NCBI GenBank assembly: GCA_937863915.1
Contig: CALMID010000259.1
Span: 1-7,819, forward strand
Source: an uncultured Pseudomonas sp.
Lineage (GTDB): Bacteria; Pseudomonadota; Gammaproteobacteria; Pseudomonadales; Pseudomonadaceae
Reading direction: 5' to 3'
DNA length: 7,819 nt
Each line of letters opens with the position of its first letter. Position 1 is the first letter of the stretch. The position numbers were made by a program, and so were the translations under genes. A model generated the notes under the pieces. It worked only from the letters and a program-made list of their open reading frames with translations, was not told the DNA's origin and ran no database searches. Below are positions 1 to 6,690 of the stretch, piece by piece.

Positions 1-118
1 GCGCAAGGCAAAAACAGGCGAAAAAGCGCAGTTTACGAATGGTAAATGAGCATTTTGAGCCTGTTTTTAACACCGCGATGGCAACGCAGGTAGGTTTTCA
101 ACAGCCTGTTAAAGCCCG
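1..118. repeat. palindromic intergenic repeat-like element, cut by the left edge
   Basis: This stretch is clearly more AT-rich than the rest of the window and has no credible gene. It holds 10-base inverted arms, AAAAACAGGC (10-19) and GCCTGTTTTT (59-68). Inside them are an inner pair, TTTAC (32-36) with GTAAA (42-46), and a further pairing of AAAAGC (22-27) with GCATTTT (50-56, one bulged A). Together these fold into one long imperfect hairpin. A separate odd palindrome AACAG-C-CTGTT lies at 100-110. From memory, very similar intergenic sequence recurs in Pseudomonas genomes and gives spurious small hypothetical proteins; I could not check this here. It is probably a dispersed non-coding repeat (REP- or MITE-like), and the left end is outside the window. 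Confidence 0.5.
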
Positions 119-119
119 C

Positions 120-149
120 TAGACCACTTCCCGCTCCGCCAGCCATACT
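120..149 (+). promoter_or_regulatory. possible sigma70 promoter for the DUF748 operon
   Basis: TAGACC (120-125) matches the -35 consensus at 4 of 6 positions. It is followed by an 18-base spacer and CATACT (144-149), which matches the -10 consensus at 4 of 6. Transcription would start near 156, giving a leader of about 28 bases to the ATG at 184. It sits between the repeat-like element and the first gene, where a promoter is expected. The match is modest and could be chance. Confidence 0.25.
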
Positions 150-183
150 CAGGGCATCATGTGTCGGGAAAGTGCACACAGCC

Positions 184-3144
184 ATGTCCAAAGGATTGCA
201 ACGCGGCCTCACCACCCTCGCCCTCGCCGCCGGCACCTACAGCCTGCTGGGCTTCCTGATCCTGCCCGGGGTCGGTCAGCGCATCGTCAACCAGCAGTTG
301 GCGCAGTACGCCACCGTACCCGCCAGCCTGCAGCGCATCGAGTTCAACCCCTTTACCCTCAAGCTCGATCTGTGGGGCCTGCAACTGGGTGAGGGCGCAC
401 AGCGCCAGGTGGGCTTCGAGCACCTGGGCATCGACCTGCAGTGGGACAGTCTGTGGAGCGGCGCCGTGCACCTGGCCAGTGTCGAACTGGACAAGCCACA
501 CACCGAGCTGCTGTTCGCCAAGGACGGCACGCTCAACCTGACCCAGCTGTTCAAGCTGCCACCCGGCGAGGCCAAGACCGAAGAGCCGGCTGGCGAGCCC
601 TTCCCGCTGCGCCTCGATCGCCTTGCCCTCAACGGCGGCAGCCTGCACTTCAAGGATGAGCGCCCGAGTGAAGCCATCGAGTTCGCCTACGACAGCCTTG
701 ATCTGAGCCTGCACAAGCTCAGCACCCTGCCCGATGACAATGCCGAGCTGACCTTCATGGCAACCGGGCCCAACGGCGGCAAGCTGGAGTGGCAAGGCGA
801 GGTCAGCCTCACGCCACTGGCCTCCACGGGCAGCCTGAAACTCAGCGACGCCAAGCTCAAGGCCATCTGGCCCTATGTGCGCGATGCCGTACCACTGGAC
901 CTGCAGGAAGGCACCCTGAGCGCCAGCACCGACTATCAGTTCAGCCTGACGCAGGGCACCGAACTGAAGCTGGAACAACTCGCCGTCAGCCTCGCGCCCT
1001 TTGCCATCCAGAGCCCCGAGCAGAAACCGCTGCTGAAGCTCGAGCGTCTGGACATCAGCAACAGCTCGCTCGACCTGGCGCAGAAACAGGTGATCATCGG
1101 CCAGATTCGCAGCCAGAACCTGGAAGCCTGGGCGGCTCGCGAGAAGGATGGCCAGCTCGACTGGCAGAAACTGCTGGCCACGCCGGCCAAACCGGCTAGC
1201 AGCCCAGAGCCGACCGCCACCCCGACTGAAAGCAGTAGCGTCGCAGCCGCCCCCGCCGACTCTGCTGGCGGCGCTGCCGCGAGTGGCGAGCCCAGCACCG
1301 CGCCAGCTGCGGCAAGCGACGATAAGCCGTGGCAGATCACTCTGGTCGATACCCAGTTGCGCGGCTACCGCGCGCACCTTGAAGACCGCGCTCCTGAACA
1401 AGCGGTGAAACTGGATATCGGCCCTCTGGATCTGGACCTGCAGAACTTCGTCAGCAGCGGTGACCAGCCCTTCCAGCTGAAGCTCGACAGCGGCCTGGGC
1501 AAGCAGGGCAAGCTCAGCGCCGCCGGCCAGGTTCTGCTGCAACCGCTCGGAGCTCAGCTGCAGGTCAACACCAAGGATATCGATCTGCGCCTGGCCCAGG
1601 CCTATCTGCAGCCGTTCGTGCGTCTGGAGCTGCGCAGCGGCCTGCTCGGCAGCGACCTCAAGGTCGACCTCAAAAGCGCCGCACCGCTGGCCTTCAGCGT
1701 CACCGGCAGCGCCGAGGTGCACCAGCTGCATACGCTCGATACCCTGAAGAACCGTGACTTCCTCAAGTGGCAGAGGCTTCAGCTCGACGGCCTGCAGTAT
1801 GTGCACGGCGACCAGCTGCGTATCGACAAGATCAGCCTGCAGCAGCCCTATGCCCGCTTCATCATCAACGAAGACCTGACCACCAACGTCAACGAGCTGC
1901 TGATCCCGCAACCCGCCAGCCCGGCCCCCAGTGCCCCTGGCAAACCGCTGGGCATCCATATCGGCGGTATCGCGATCGCCGACGGCTCAGCCAACTTTGC
2001 CGATTTCAGCCTCAAGCCCAACTTCGCCACCGCCATCCAGCGCCTCGACGGCCACATCGGCACCATCGACAGCCGCTCGCCCAAGGCGGCAGCGGTCGAT
2101 ATCAAGGGTCGCGTCGACCGCTATGCGCCGGTCAGCATCAAGGGTGCGCTGAACCCCTTCGCTCCGCTGGACAAGCTGGATATCGCCACCAGCTTCCAGC
2201 ATGTGGAACTGACCACCCTGACCCCCTACTCCGGCAAGTTCGCCGGGTACCGGATCAAGAAGGGCCGCCTCAACCTCGACCTGCACTACCGCATCGAGAA
2301 AGGCCAGCTGAATGCCGACAACAAGCTGGTGCTGGAGCAGTTGCAGCTGGGTGAACAGGTCGACAGCAAGGATGCGGTGGACCTGCCGATCCGCCTGGCC
2401 GTGGCCCTGCTCAAGGACAGCGAAGGCAAGATCAGCATCGAACTGCCGGTTTCCGGCGATCTGAACAACCCCGAGTTCAGCGTCATGCCGATCGTCTGGC
2501 AGACCCTGCGCAACCTGGTGGTGCGTGCCGTGCAGGCACCGTTCAACTTCATCGCCGGGCTGGTCGGCGGCGAGCAGGCCGACCTCAGTCAGGTCAGCTT
2601 CGACCCGGGCAGCGACAGTCTGGACAAGCAGGCCAAGGGCACCCTGGAAACCCTGGCCAAGGCCCTGAAAGAACGCCCGACCCTGCGTCTGGATGTTGAA
2701 GGCATTAGCGCCAAAAGCAATGATGGCCCCCTGTTGGCCAGCCAGCGCCTGCAGGAGGAATACCAGAGCAACTACTACCGCATGCTGCAACGCAGCGGTG
2801 ACAAGGTCCCGGCCACCCCCAGCGAGCTGGAGGTACCGGACGGGGTCAAGCCCAGCCTGCTCGAAGGCATCTATCGCGCCCGCCTGAAACAACAGCCACC
2901 GGCCGAATGGAAAGAGCTGGGTGATGCGGAGCGCAGTGCCCGCCTGGAGCAGGCGGTGCTCGCCAACTGGCAGGGCAGCGAACTGCTGCTGCGCCAGCTG
3001 GCTCAGGATCGCGCCCGCAGCATCAAGGACTTCCTGGTCAGCCAGGGCCTGGCCGACCAACGTATCTTCCTTCTGGATGTCGCCCTCAGCGACACCGCCG
3101 AACCCGGGCGCACCGCCAGCGCCCTGCACCTGGACAGCGAATAG
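184..3144 (+). CDS. DUF748 family AsmA-like periplasmic protein
   Basis: This predicted 986-residue envelope protein starts with a short basic segment and one hydrophobic helix (about residues 9-31), which should anchor it in the inner membrane with the rest in the periplasm. The NPFTLKLDL motif (about 56-64), the second NPFAPLDKLDI motif (about 657-667), the GYRIKKGRLNLDLHY stretch (about 690) and the LPVSGDLNNPEFSV stretch (from 754) are typical of DUF748, a member of the AsmA-like superfamily. An Ala/Pro/Ser-rich linker (about 333-383) separates two beta-rich halves. The C-terminus (from about 804) has OmpA-like features. AsmA-like proteins in other bacteria (TamB, YhdP, YdbH) help move phospholipids to the outer membrane; a similar role here is inference. 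A GTG at 172 is an alternative start, but a GGGAAA run abuts it directly. The ATG at 184 lies 12-13 bases after that run and begins MSKGLQRG. The stop overlaps the next start by one base. Confidence 0.9.
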   Translation: MSKGLQRGLTTLALAAGTYSLLGFLILPGVGQRIVNQQLAQYATVPASLQRIEFNPFTLKLDLWGLQLGEGAQRQVGFEHLGIDLQWDSLWSGAVHLASVELDKPHTELLFAKDGTLNLTQLFKLPPGEAKTEEPAGEPFPLRLDRLALNGGSLHFKDERPSEAIEFAYDSLDLSLHKLSTLPDDNAELTFMATGPNGGKLEWQGEVSLTPLASTGSLKLSDAKLKAIWPYVRDAVPLDLQEGTLSASTDYQFSLTQGTELKLEQLAVSLAPFAIQSPEQKPLLKLERLDISNSSLDLAQKQVIIGQIRSQNLEAWAAREKDGQLDWQKLLATPAKPASSPEPTATPTESSSVAAAPADSAGGAAASGEPSTAPAAASDDKPWQITLVDTQLRGYRAHLEDRAPEQAVKLDIGPLDLDLQNFVSSGDQPFQLKLDSGLGKQGKLSAAGQVLLQPLGAQLQVNTKDIDLRLAQAYLQPFVRLELRSGLLGSDLKVDLKSAAPLAFSVTGSAEVHQLHTLDTLKNRDFLKWQRLQLDGLQYVHGDQLRIDKISLQQPYARFIINEDLTTNVNELLIPQPASPAPSAPGKPLGIHIGGIAIADGSANFADFSLKPNFATAIQRLDGHIGTIDSRSPKAAAVDIKGRVDRYAPVSIKGALNPFAPLDKLDIATSFQHVELTTLTPYSGKFAGYRIKKGRLNLDLHYRIEKGQLNADNKLVLEQLQLGEQVDSKDAVDLPIRLAVALLKDSEGKISIELPVSGDLNNPEFSVMPIVWQTLRNLVVRAVQAPFNFIAGLVGGEQADLSQVSFDPGSDSLDKQAKGTLETLAKALKERPTLRLDVEGISAKSNDGPLLASQRLQEEYQSNYYRMLQRSGDKVPATPSELEVPDGVKPSLLEGIYRARLKQQPPAEWKELGDAERSARLEQAVLANWQGSELLLRQLAQDRARSIKDFLVSQGLADQRIFLLDVALSDTAEPGRTASALHLDSE

Positions 3145-3434
3145 TGAACAAAACTCTGTGGCTCTTCCTGCTGGCGGCCTGGAGCGCCGCCAGCCAGGCC
3201 GAAAGCATGCGCTGCGGCAGCTCTCTGGTCAGCGTGGGTGATCGTGCCTTCGAGGTCGAGGAGCGCTGCGGCCCGCCCAAATACCGTGACGTGCTGGGCT
3301 ACAGCCTGGGCGAATACGACCGCCGTGAATTCAGAATCGAGGAGTGGGTGTACGGGCCGAACAACGGCATGCTCTATATCCTCACCTTCGAGGCCAATCG
3401 CCTGCGCACCATCGAAACCCGGCGCAACCAGTGA
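3144..3434 (+). CDS. DUF2845 small secreted protein, copy 1
   Basis: This 96-residue protein has a Sec signal peptide (MNKTLWLFLLAAWSAASQA, likely cleaved after residue 19), so the mature product of about 77 residues is periplasmic. The mature part has the DUF2845 pattern: RCGSSLVSVGD (23-33), a second cysteine in ERCGPP (40-45), RDVLGY (48-53) and EEWVYGPNNGM (66-76), then FEANRL. Cys24 and Cys42 could form a disulfide. The function of the family is not known. The GTG start overlaps the stop of the DUF748 gene in TAGTG (3142-3146), with a GGACAG sequence six bases upstream, so translation is probably coupled. A paralogue follows directly. No lipobox cysteine is present, so it is unlikely to be a lipoprotein. 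Confidence 0.85.
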   Translation: MNKTLWLFLLAAWSAASQAESMRCGSSLVSVGDRAFEVEERCGPPKYRDVLGYSLGEYDRREFRIEEWVYGPNNGMLYILTFEANRLRTIETRRNQ

Positions 3435-3442
3435 GTACCGTC

Positions 3443-3745
3443 ATGCCTTGCCGACTGTTGCTCTGTCTACTACTGCTGGCCAGCCCCGCTCTCTGGGCCA
3501 GCTCCACCCTGCGCTGCGGCAGCGGCCTGGTCAGCAGCGGTGATACCGCCAGCGAAGTGCTCAGCACCTGCGGCGAACCGATCAGCCGCGATTTCCTCGG
3601 CTACCGGGTCGTCACCGGCTACTATGGCGAACGCAGTGAAGTCGCGGTGGAAGAATGGGTCTACGGCCCGCGCAGCGGCATGTACCATTTTCTGCGCTTC
3701 GAGGCCGGTCGCCTGACCAGCGTCACCAGCAAGCGCAAGCAGTAA
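3443..3745 (+). CDS. DUF2845 small secreted protein, copy 2
   Basis: This 100-residue paralogue of the preceding protein shares roughly half of its mature residues. It has a signal peptide (MPCRLLLCLLLLASPALWA), then LRCGSGLVSSGD (23-34), STCGEP (41-46), RDFLGY (49-54) and EEWVYGPRSGM (70-80), and ends FEAGRL...KRKQ. Cys25 and Cys43 match the cysteine pair of copy 1. Copy 2 has a few extra residues in the middle loop (RVVTGYYGERSE) and a more basic tail. An in-frame GTG at 3431 would overlap the stop of copy 1 as GTGA and add MSTV to the N-terminus. Neither start has a strong ribosome binding site, and the ATG gives a clean signal peptide. The product is predicted to be periplasmic; its function is unknown. 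Confidence 0.82.
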   Translation: MPCRLLLCLLLLASPALWASSTLRCGSGLVSSGDTASEVLSTCGEPISRDFLGYRVVTGYYGERSEVAVEEWVYGPRSGMYHFLRFEAGRLTSVTSKRKQ

Positions 3746-3757
3746 TCCCAAGCACAC

Positions 3758-3762
3758 GGAAG
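3758..3762 (+). promoter_or_regulatory. ribosome binding site fixing the rhomboid start
   Basis: GGAAG stands six bases before the ATG at 3769. The reading frame stays open upstream into the DUF2845 gene, so this site decides the start. It supports the 484-residue form beginning MLIIPAEHPLDW. Confidence 0.6.
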
Positions 3763-3768
3763 TCCCCC

Positions 3769-5223
3769 ATGCTGATCATTCCGGCGGAACACCCGCTCGA
3801 CTGGAAACGCCCTCCCGTCATCACCCTGCTGCTGATCCTGCTCAACTGCCTGATCTACTTCGCCTACCAGAGCGGCGACGAGGCGCGCCAGGAGGCCGCC
3901 ATCAAGAGCTACCTCGACGGCGGACTGCTCAATCGCGAGCGCAATCTGATCGTCGAGCGGCTGATGCAGGAGCACGAGCTCAAGGAGTACGAGCGCGAGC
4001 AGGTCCAGGCCATGCCACGCCAGCAGTTGGCGGCTGCCGCCCTGACCGATCTGGAGTTCGAACAGCAGATCCACCAGCGCGCCGACTACCAGGCCGATGC
4101 CCAATGGCAGGCCAAGCGCCAGGCCGCCGAAGCCGCCCGCGATCAGATCAGCAGCTTCCGCTTCGGCTTCATTCCCGAGCGCTTTACCGTACAGGGGCTG
4201 TTCGGCGCCATGTTTCTGCATGGCAGCTTCGATCTCCTGCTGGGCAACATGCTGTTCCTGTTCATCTTCGGCTTTGCCCTGGAGCTGGCATTGGGCAAAG
4301 CCACCTACCTGCTGCTGTATCTGGTCAGCGGCCTGGCCTCGCACCTGTTATGGTGGGCCGTGGAGCCGGCCTGGGTGCCGGGTGTTGGTGCCTCCGGTGC
4401 GATTGCCGGCCTGATGGGCATGTACCTGGGCGTCTACGGCCTGCGCAGGATCAAGTTCTTCTACTGGCTGGGCCCGCTGTTCGGCTACTTCACCGCGCCG
4501 GCCCTGTGGGTACTGCCGGTATTTCTTGGCAAGGAGCTTTATGGCGCCCTGCTGGCCGACAATAACGTCAACTACTGGGCGCACTTTGGCGGTATCGCCT
4601 TCGGCTTCATTGCCGTCTGGTTGCCGCGTCAGTTCAACCGCATCAAGGTCGATGAGGCCTATATCAACAAGGAAGATGCCGATGCACCGTTCAAGCGCGA
4701 GCTGCAGGCACTGGATCAACTGATCGGTCGCTTCGTCCTCGACCAGGCCGCCAGCCGTGGACTCGACCTGCTGCAGCGCTACCCTGAACGCCTGGAACTG
4801 CTCGACAAGCTCTACCCGGTGGCCAAGACACGCCAGGACAAGGCGTTGTTCAGCGCGCTGCTCAAGCAGTTGTTCGTCCTGCCCGCCGGTAGCGGGCAAC
4901 TGGCTCTGCTGCAGAAACTGGCCAGCGACGCCGGCGAAGGTCAGTCACCTCTGCTCAAGCACCCCAGCGTGCTGCTGCACCTGCTGCAGCAGCTGCTGCG
5001 CGAAGGCGACAGCCGCCATGCCCTGCAACCCTGGCGCCTGCTCGCCGCACAAGCCCCCGTACCCGCACAGCTGGCGACGCTGAGCCTGCAACTGAGCAAG
5101 CAGCTTGGCCAGCGCGGTGATCGCCACGGCCTGGCCGATGTCGCCCGCCTGCTCCGCGAACACTTCCCCGATGCCGAGCAAACCCGCCAGGTCAGCCTGT
5201 TGCAGGCTCATCTGGCGCGCTGA
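3769..5223 (+). CDS. rhomboid family intramembrane serine protease
   Basis: This 484-residue polytopic inner-membrane protein has the rhomboid fold. Rhomboids cut transmembrane segments of substrate proteins inside the bilayer with a Ser-His dyad. The nucleophile is Ser209 in GASG (207-210), and the general base is His272 in WAHFGG (270-275). The region before the catalytic loop reads FLHGSFDLLLGNML (149-162). It keeps Asn160, equivalent to GlpG Asn154, but has Leu156 where the oxyanion-hole histidine (GlpG His150) is usual. The first membrane helix (about 17-33) is separated from the core by about 105 charged, probably helical or coiled-coil residues (34-137). The last helix ends near 285. 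A soluble helical region of about 195 residues follows, rich in Leu and Gln and perhaps TPR- or HEAT-like. It is the last gene of the plus-strand set, 23 bases after the DUF2845 pair. Substrates are unknown; the neighbouring exported proteins are guesses only. Confidence 0.88.
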   Translation: MLIIPAEHPLDWKRPPVITLLLILLNCLIYFAYQSGDEARQEAAIKSYLDGGLLNRERNLIVERLMQEHELKEYEREQVQAMPRQQLAAAALTDLEFEQQIHQRADYQADAQWQAKRQAAEAARDQISSFRFGFIPERFTVQGLFGAMFLHGSFDLLLGNMLFLFIFGFALELALGKATYLLLYLVSGLASHLLWWAVEPAWVPGVGASGAIAGLMGMYLGVYGLRRIKFFYWLGPLFGYFTAPALWVLPVFLGKELYGALLADNNVNYWAHFGGIAFGFIAVWLPRQFNRIKVDEAYINKEDADAPFKRELQALDQLIGRFVLDQAASRGLDLLQRYPERLELLDKLYPVAKTRQDKALFSALLKQLFVLPAGSGQLALLQKLASDAGEGQSPLLKHPSVLLHLLQQLLREGDSRHALQPWRLLAAQAPVPAQLATLSLQLSKQLGQRGDRHGLADVARLLREHFPDAEQTRQVSLLQAHLAR

Positions 5224-5239
5224 TCAGTTGGCCGCCAGA
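5211..5239. other. inverted repeat spanning two abutting stop codons
   Basis: TCTGGCG (5211-5217) and CGCCAGA (5233-5239) form a perfect 7-base inverted repeat around a 15-base loop. The loop contains the palindrome CTGATCAG (5220-5227). Its core TGATCA (5221-5226) is the TGA stop of the rhomboid gene followed directly by the TGA stop of the opposite gene. There is no T-tract on either side, so it is not a classical intrinsic terminator. It may be a weak bidirectional hairpin or simply coding sequence. Confidence 0.4.
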
Positions 5240-6648
5240 CGGCTGATCACCGCTTCCAGAGCTTCCACTTCATCCAGCAAGGGAGAGCCGGGGTAGCGAC
5301 TGCGGATAAAACCCAGCAGTTTCTGCGCCGGCTCCAGCTGCCCCAGCCCCTCGGCAAAGCCACGTGCCGCCAACAGGTAGGCCCGTGGCACATGCGGGTA
5401 CTCGGGGAAGCGCTGGTGGAAGTTGCGCAGCAGGCTCAGCCCCTCACGGGTCTTGTGTCGCGCCAGCAAGGCCTCGGCCACCTTCTCACAGACCAGTGCA
5501 TCCTCAGGCAGATAGTCGCCCTGCAACTGGCGGGCATTGAGCATGGCCGTGGCTGCTTGCGCGGGGTTCTGCCGAGCAGCCAGCGGCAGGTAATGCGCCA
5601 GGTGACGCAGGAAGCGCTCACGCGCCTGCATGGCAAACAGCAACTGGTGATAGCGTTCGTTCAGGCGCAGATCATTGGCATCGCGATCCAGCGCCTTGCC
5701 GAGGATTTCCAGGGCCTGTCCGGCCTGGCCTTCCTTCAGGCGAATTTCCGCCTCCGCCAGTGCCCGGCGCTTGCGGTACTCCGCCTCGGGGAAACCCGTA
5801 TGCTCATCCTCTGCCGCGGCGGCAAACCCCAGGGCGCCCTGGTACTGGAACACCGCGTAGCCGAGCATGGCGCTCATCACCACCAGGCTGTAGACAAACA
5901 GGAAGGTCGCCACCGGCATTAGCACGACCCGCGGCAGGCCGTGGGCCAGCAGGTACGTCACCGAGTCCGGCAGGCTCCACAGCATGAAGCAGAACACCCA
6001 GAGAATCAGGTAGCGCCAGCCCATGGCCTTGATCACCGCGCCAATCGCATCCGGGTTCAGAGCCGACCACAGGCTCTTGTCCAGCGCCAGGCGGATGATG
6101 ATGGCCGGCAACACCAGCTGAATCAGCAGCGCGGTGATCATGAAGATCGCCTCGCTGTGAAAGTCCGCCGCCAGCCACATCAGCCCGGCGCTCAACAGCA
6201 CCAGGCCGAGCAGCTGGAAAAACAGACTGAAACGTCCCGAGCCAAACGCCGCGCTCAGGCTGGGCGCCTCCGCCAGTGCCAGGCTGGCATGCTCGATGAC
6301 CGCCTCCAGGTACTTGCTGGTCAGGCTGACCAGCACCACCAGCAGCGCCACCATAGCCATGAAGCCCGACGGCATGAACAGGCTGACCAGCGCCACCAGC
6401 GCGGCCAGCTGCAGCGGAGCGGCCTGCAGGCCATAGAGAAAGAAACGCGGGATGCGCTCCCAGAAGGGCTGTGCGCGGTTGGCTGCACCCAGGTAGGTCA
6501 GCGCTCCGCCGCACAATGGGCAGCGCGGCAGCTCATCCGGTGCGTCGGCATTGCGCGGCATGCAGCAGTCGCCAAAATGCCGTGCGCAGGGCGCGCAGTG
6601 CCAGGTAGCCGGCTGCGCAGGGTGATAGTGGCAGTAAGTCTTGTCCAT
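5224..6648 (-). CDS. membrane protein with B-box-like zinc finger and TPR-like tail
   Basis: This 474-residue protein of unknown function has three parts. The N-terminus (residues 5-50) has a B-box-like zinc-binding pattern: CHYH (6-9), CAPC (18-21), CC (28-29) and CPLC (43-46). Residues about 65-270 hold roughly six hydrophobic segments (near 69-92, 95-113, 140-160, 167-187, 212-235 and 240-265). The SALNPDAIGAVIKAMGWRY stretch between segments 4 and 5 recalls uncharacterised DUF4013-type membrane proteins. Residues 285-474 are helical with TPR-like character (ALAEAEIRLKEGQAGQALEIL; VAEALLARHKTREGLSLL; AQKLLGFIRSRYPGSPLL), suggesting protein binding in the cytoplasm. Starts at 6681 and 6660 are also in frame. 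The ATG at 6648 is preferred because MDKTYCHYHP leads straight into the zinc finger and AAGGA lies 11 bases upstream. The gene lies 42 bases after the pnp terminator. Zinc binding and topology are inferred. Confidence 0.85.
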   Translation of the reverse strand: MDKTYCHYHPAQPATWHCAPCARHFGDCCMPRNADAPDELPRCPLCGGALTYLGAANRAQPFWERIPRFFLYGLQAAPLQLAALVALVSLFMPSGFMAMVALLVVLVSLTSKYLEAVIEHASLALAEAPSLSAAFGSGRFSLFFQLLGLVLLSAGLMWLAADFHSEAIFMITALLIQLVLPAIIIRLALDKSLWSALNPDAIGAVIKAMGWRYLILWVFCFMLWSLPDSVTYLLAHGLPRVVLMPVATFLFVYSLVVMSAMLGYAVFQYQGALGFAAAAEDEHTGFPEAEYRKRRALAEAEIRLKEGQAGQALEILGKALDRDANDLRLNERYHQLLFAMQARERFLRHLAHYLPLAARQNPAQAATAMLNARQLQGDYLPEDALVCEKVAEALLARHKTREGLSLLRNFHQRFPEYPHVPRAYLLAARGFAEGLGQLEPAQKLLGFIRSRYPGSPLLDEVEALEAVISRLAAN

Positions 6649-6690
6649 GCCGTATGACATCCTTGATCGATAGGCGCCCATTCTCCGGGC

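Noticed and set aside
59..118. Possible integron attC site (GTT-like and AAC-like ends near 64-71 and 97-113)
   Set aside because: The ends do not fit RYYYAAC and GTTRRRY, and no cassette or integrase is nearby.
33..236. A 67-codon minus-strand frame across the left repeat-like element
   Set aside because: It overlaps the hairpin and the start of the DUF748 gene. Its sequence (KTYLRCHRGVKNRLKML) is what translation of the repeat gives, not a real protein.
1180..1332. Ala/Pro/Ser/Thr-rich low-complexity stretch in the DUF748 gene, considered as an insertion or frameshift
   Set aside because: The frame stays open with normal codon use on both sides, and such linkers are common between periplasmic domains.
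157..1959. A 600-codon open frame on the minus strand opposite the DUF748 gene
   Set aside because: It is a shadow of a GC-rich gene with strong codon bias. The plus frame has clear DUF748 motifs, a membrane anchor and an operon context, while the minus translation has no recognisable domain.
1987..3129. A 380-codon open frame on the minus strand
   Set aside because: It is also a shadow of the DUF748 gene, with a low-complexity Ala/Gly/Gln/Leu composition and no ribosome binding site or family motif.
4986..4999. 14-base palindrome GCAGCAGCTGCTGC in a CTG-rich run
   Set aside because: It follows from repeated Leu and Gln codons in the rhomboid tail and has no context for a regulatory or binding site.
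5941..6657. A 238-codon plus-strand frame opposite the zinc-finger gene
   Set aside because: Its Gln/Arg/His-rich translation is typical of an antisense shadow. The minus frame has cysteine pairs, membrane helices and a helical tail.
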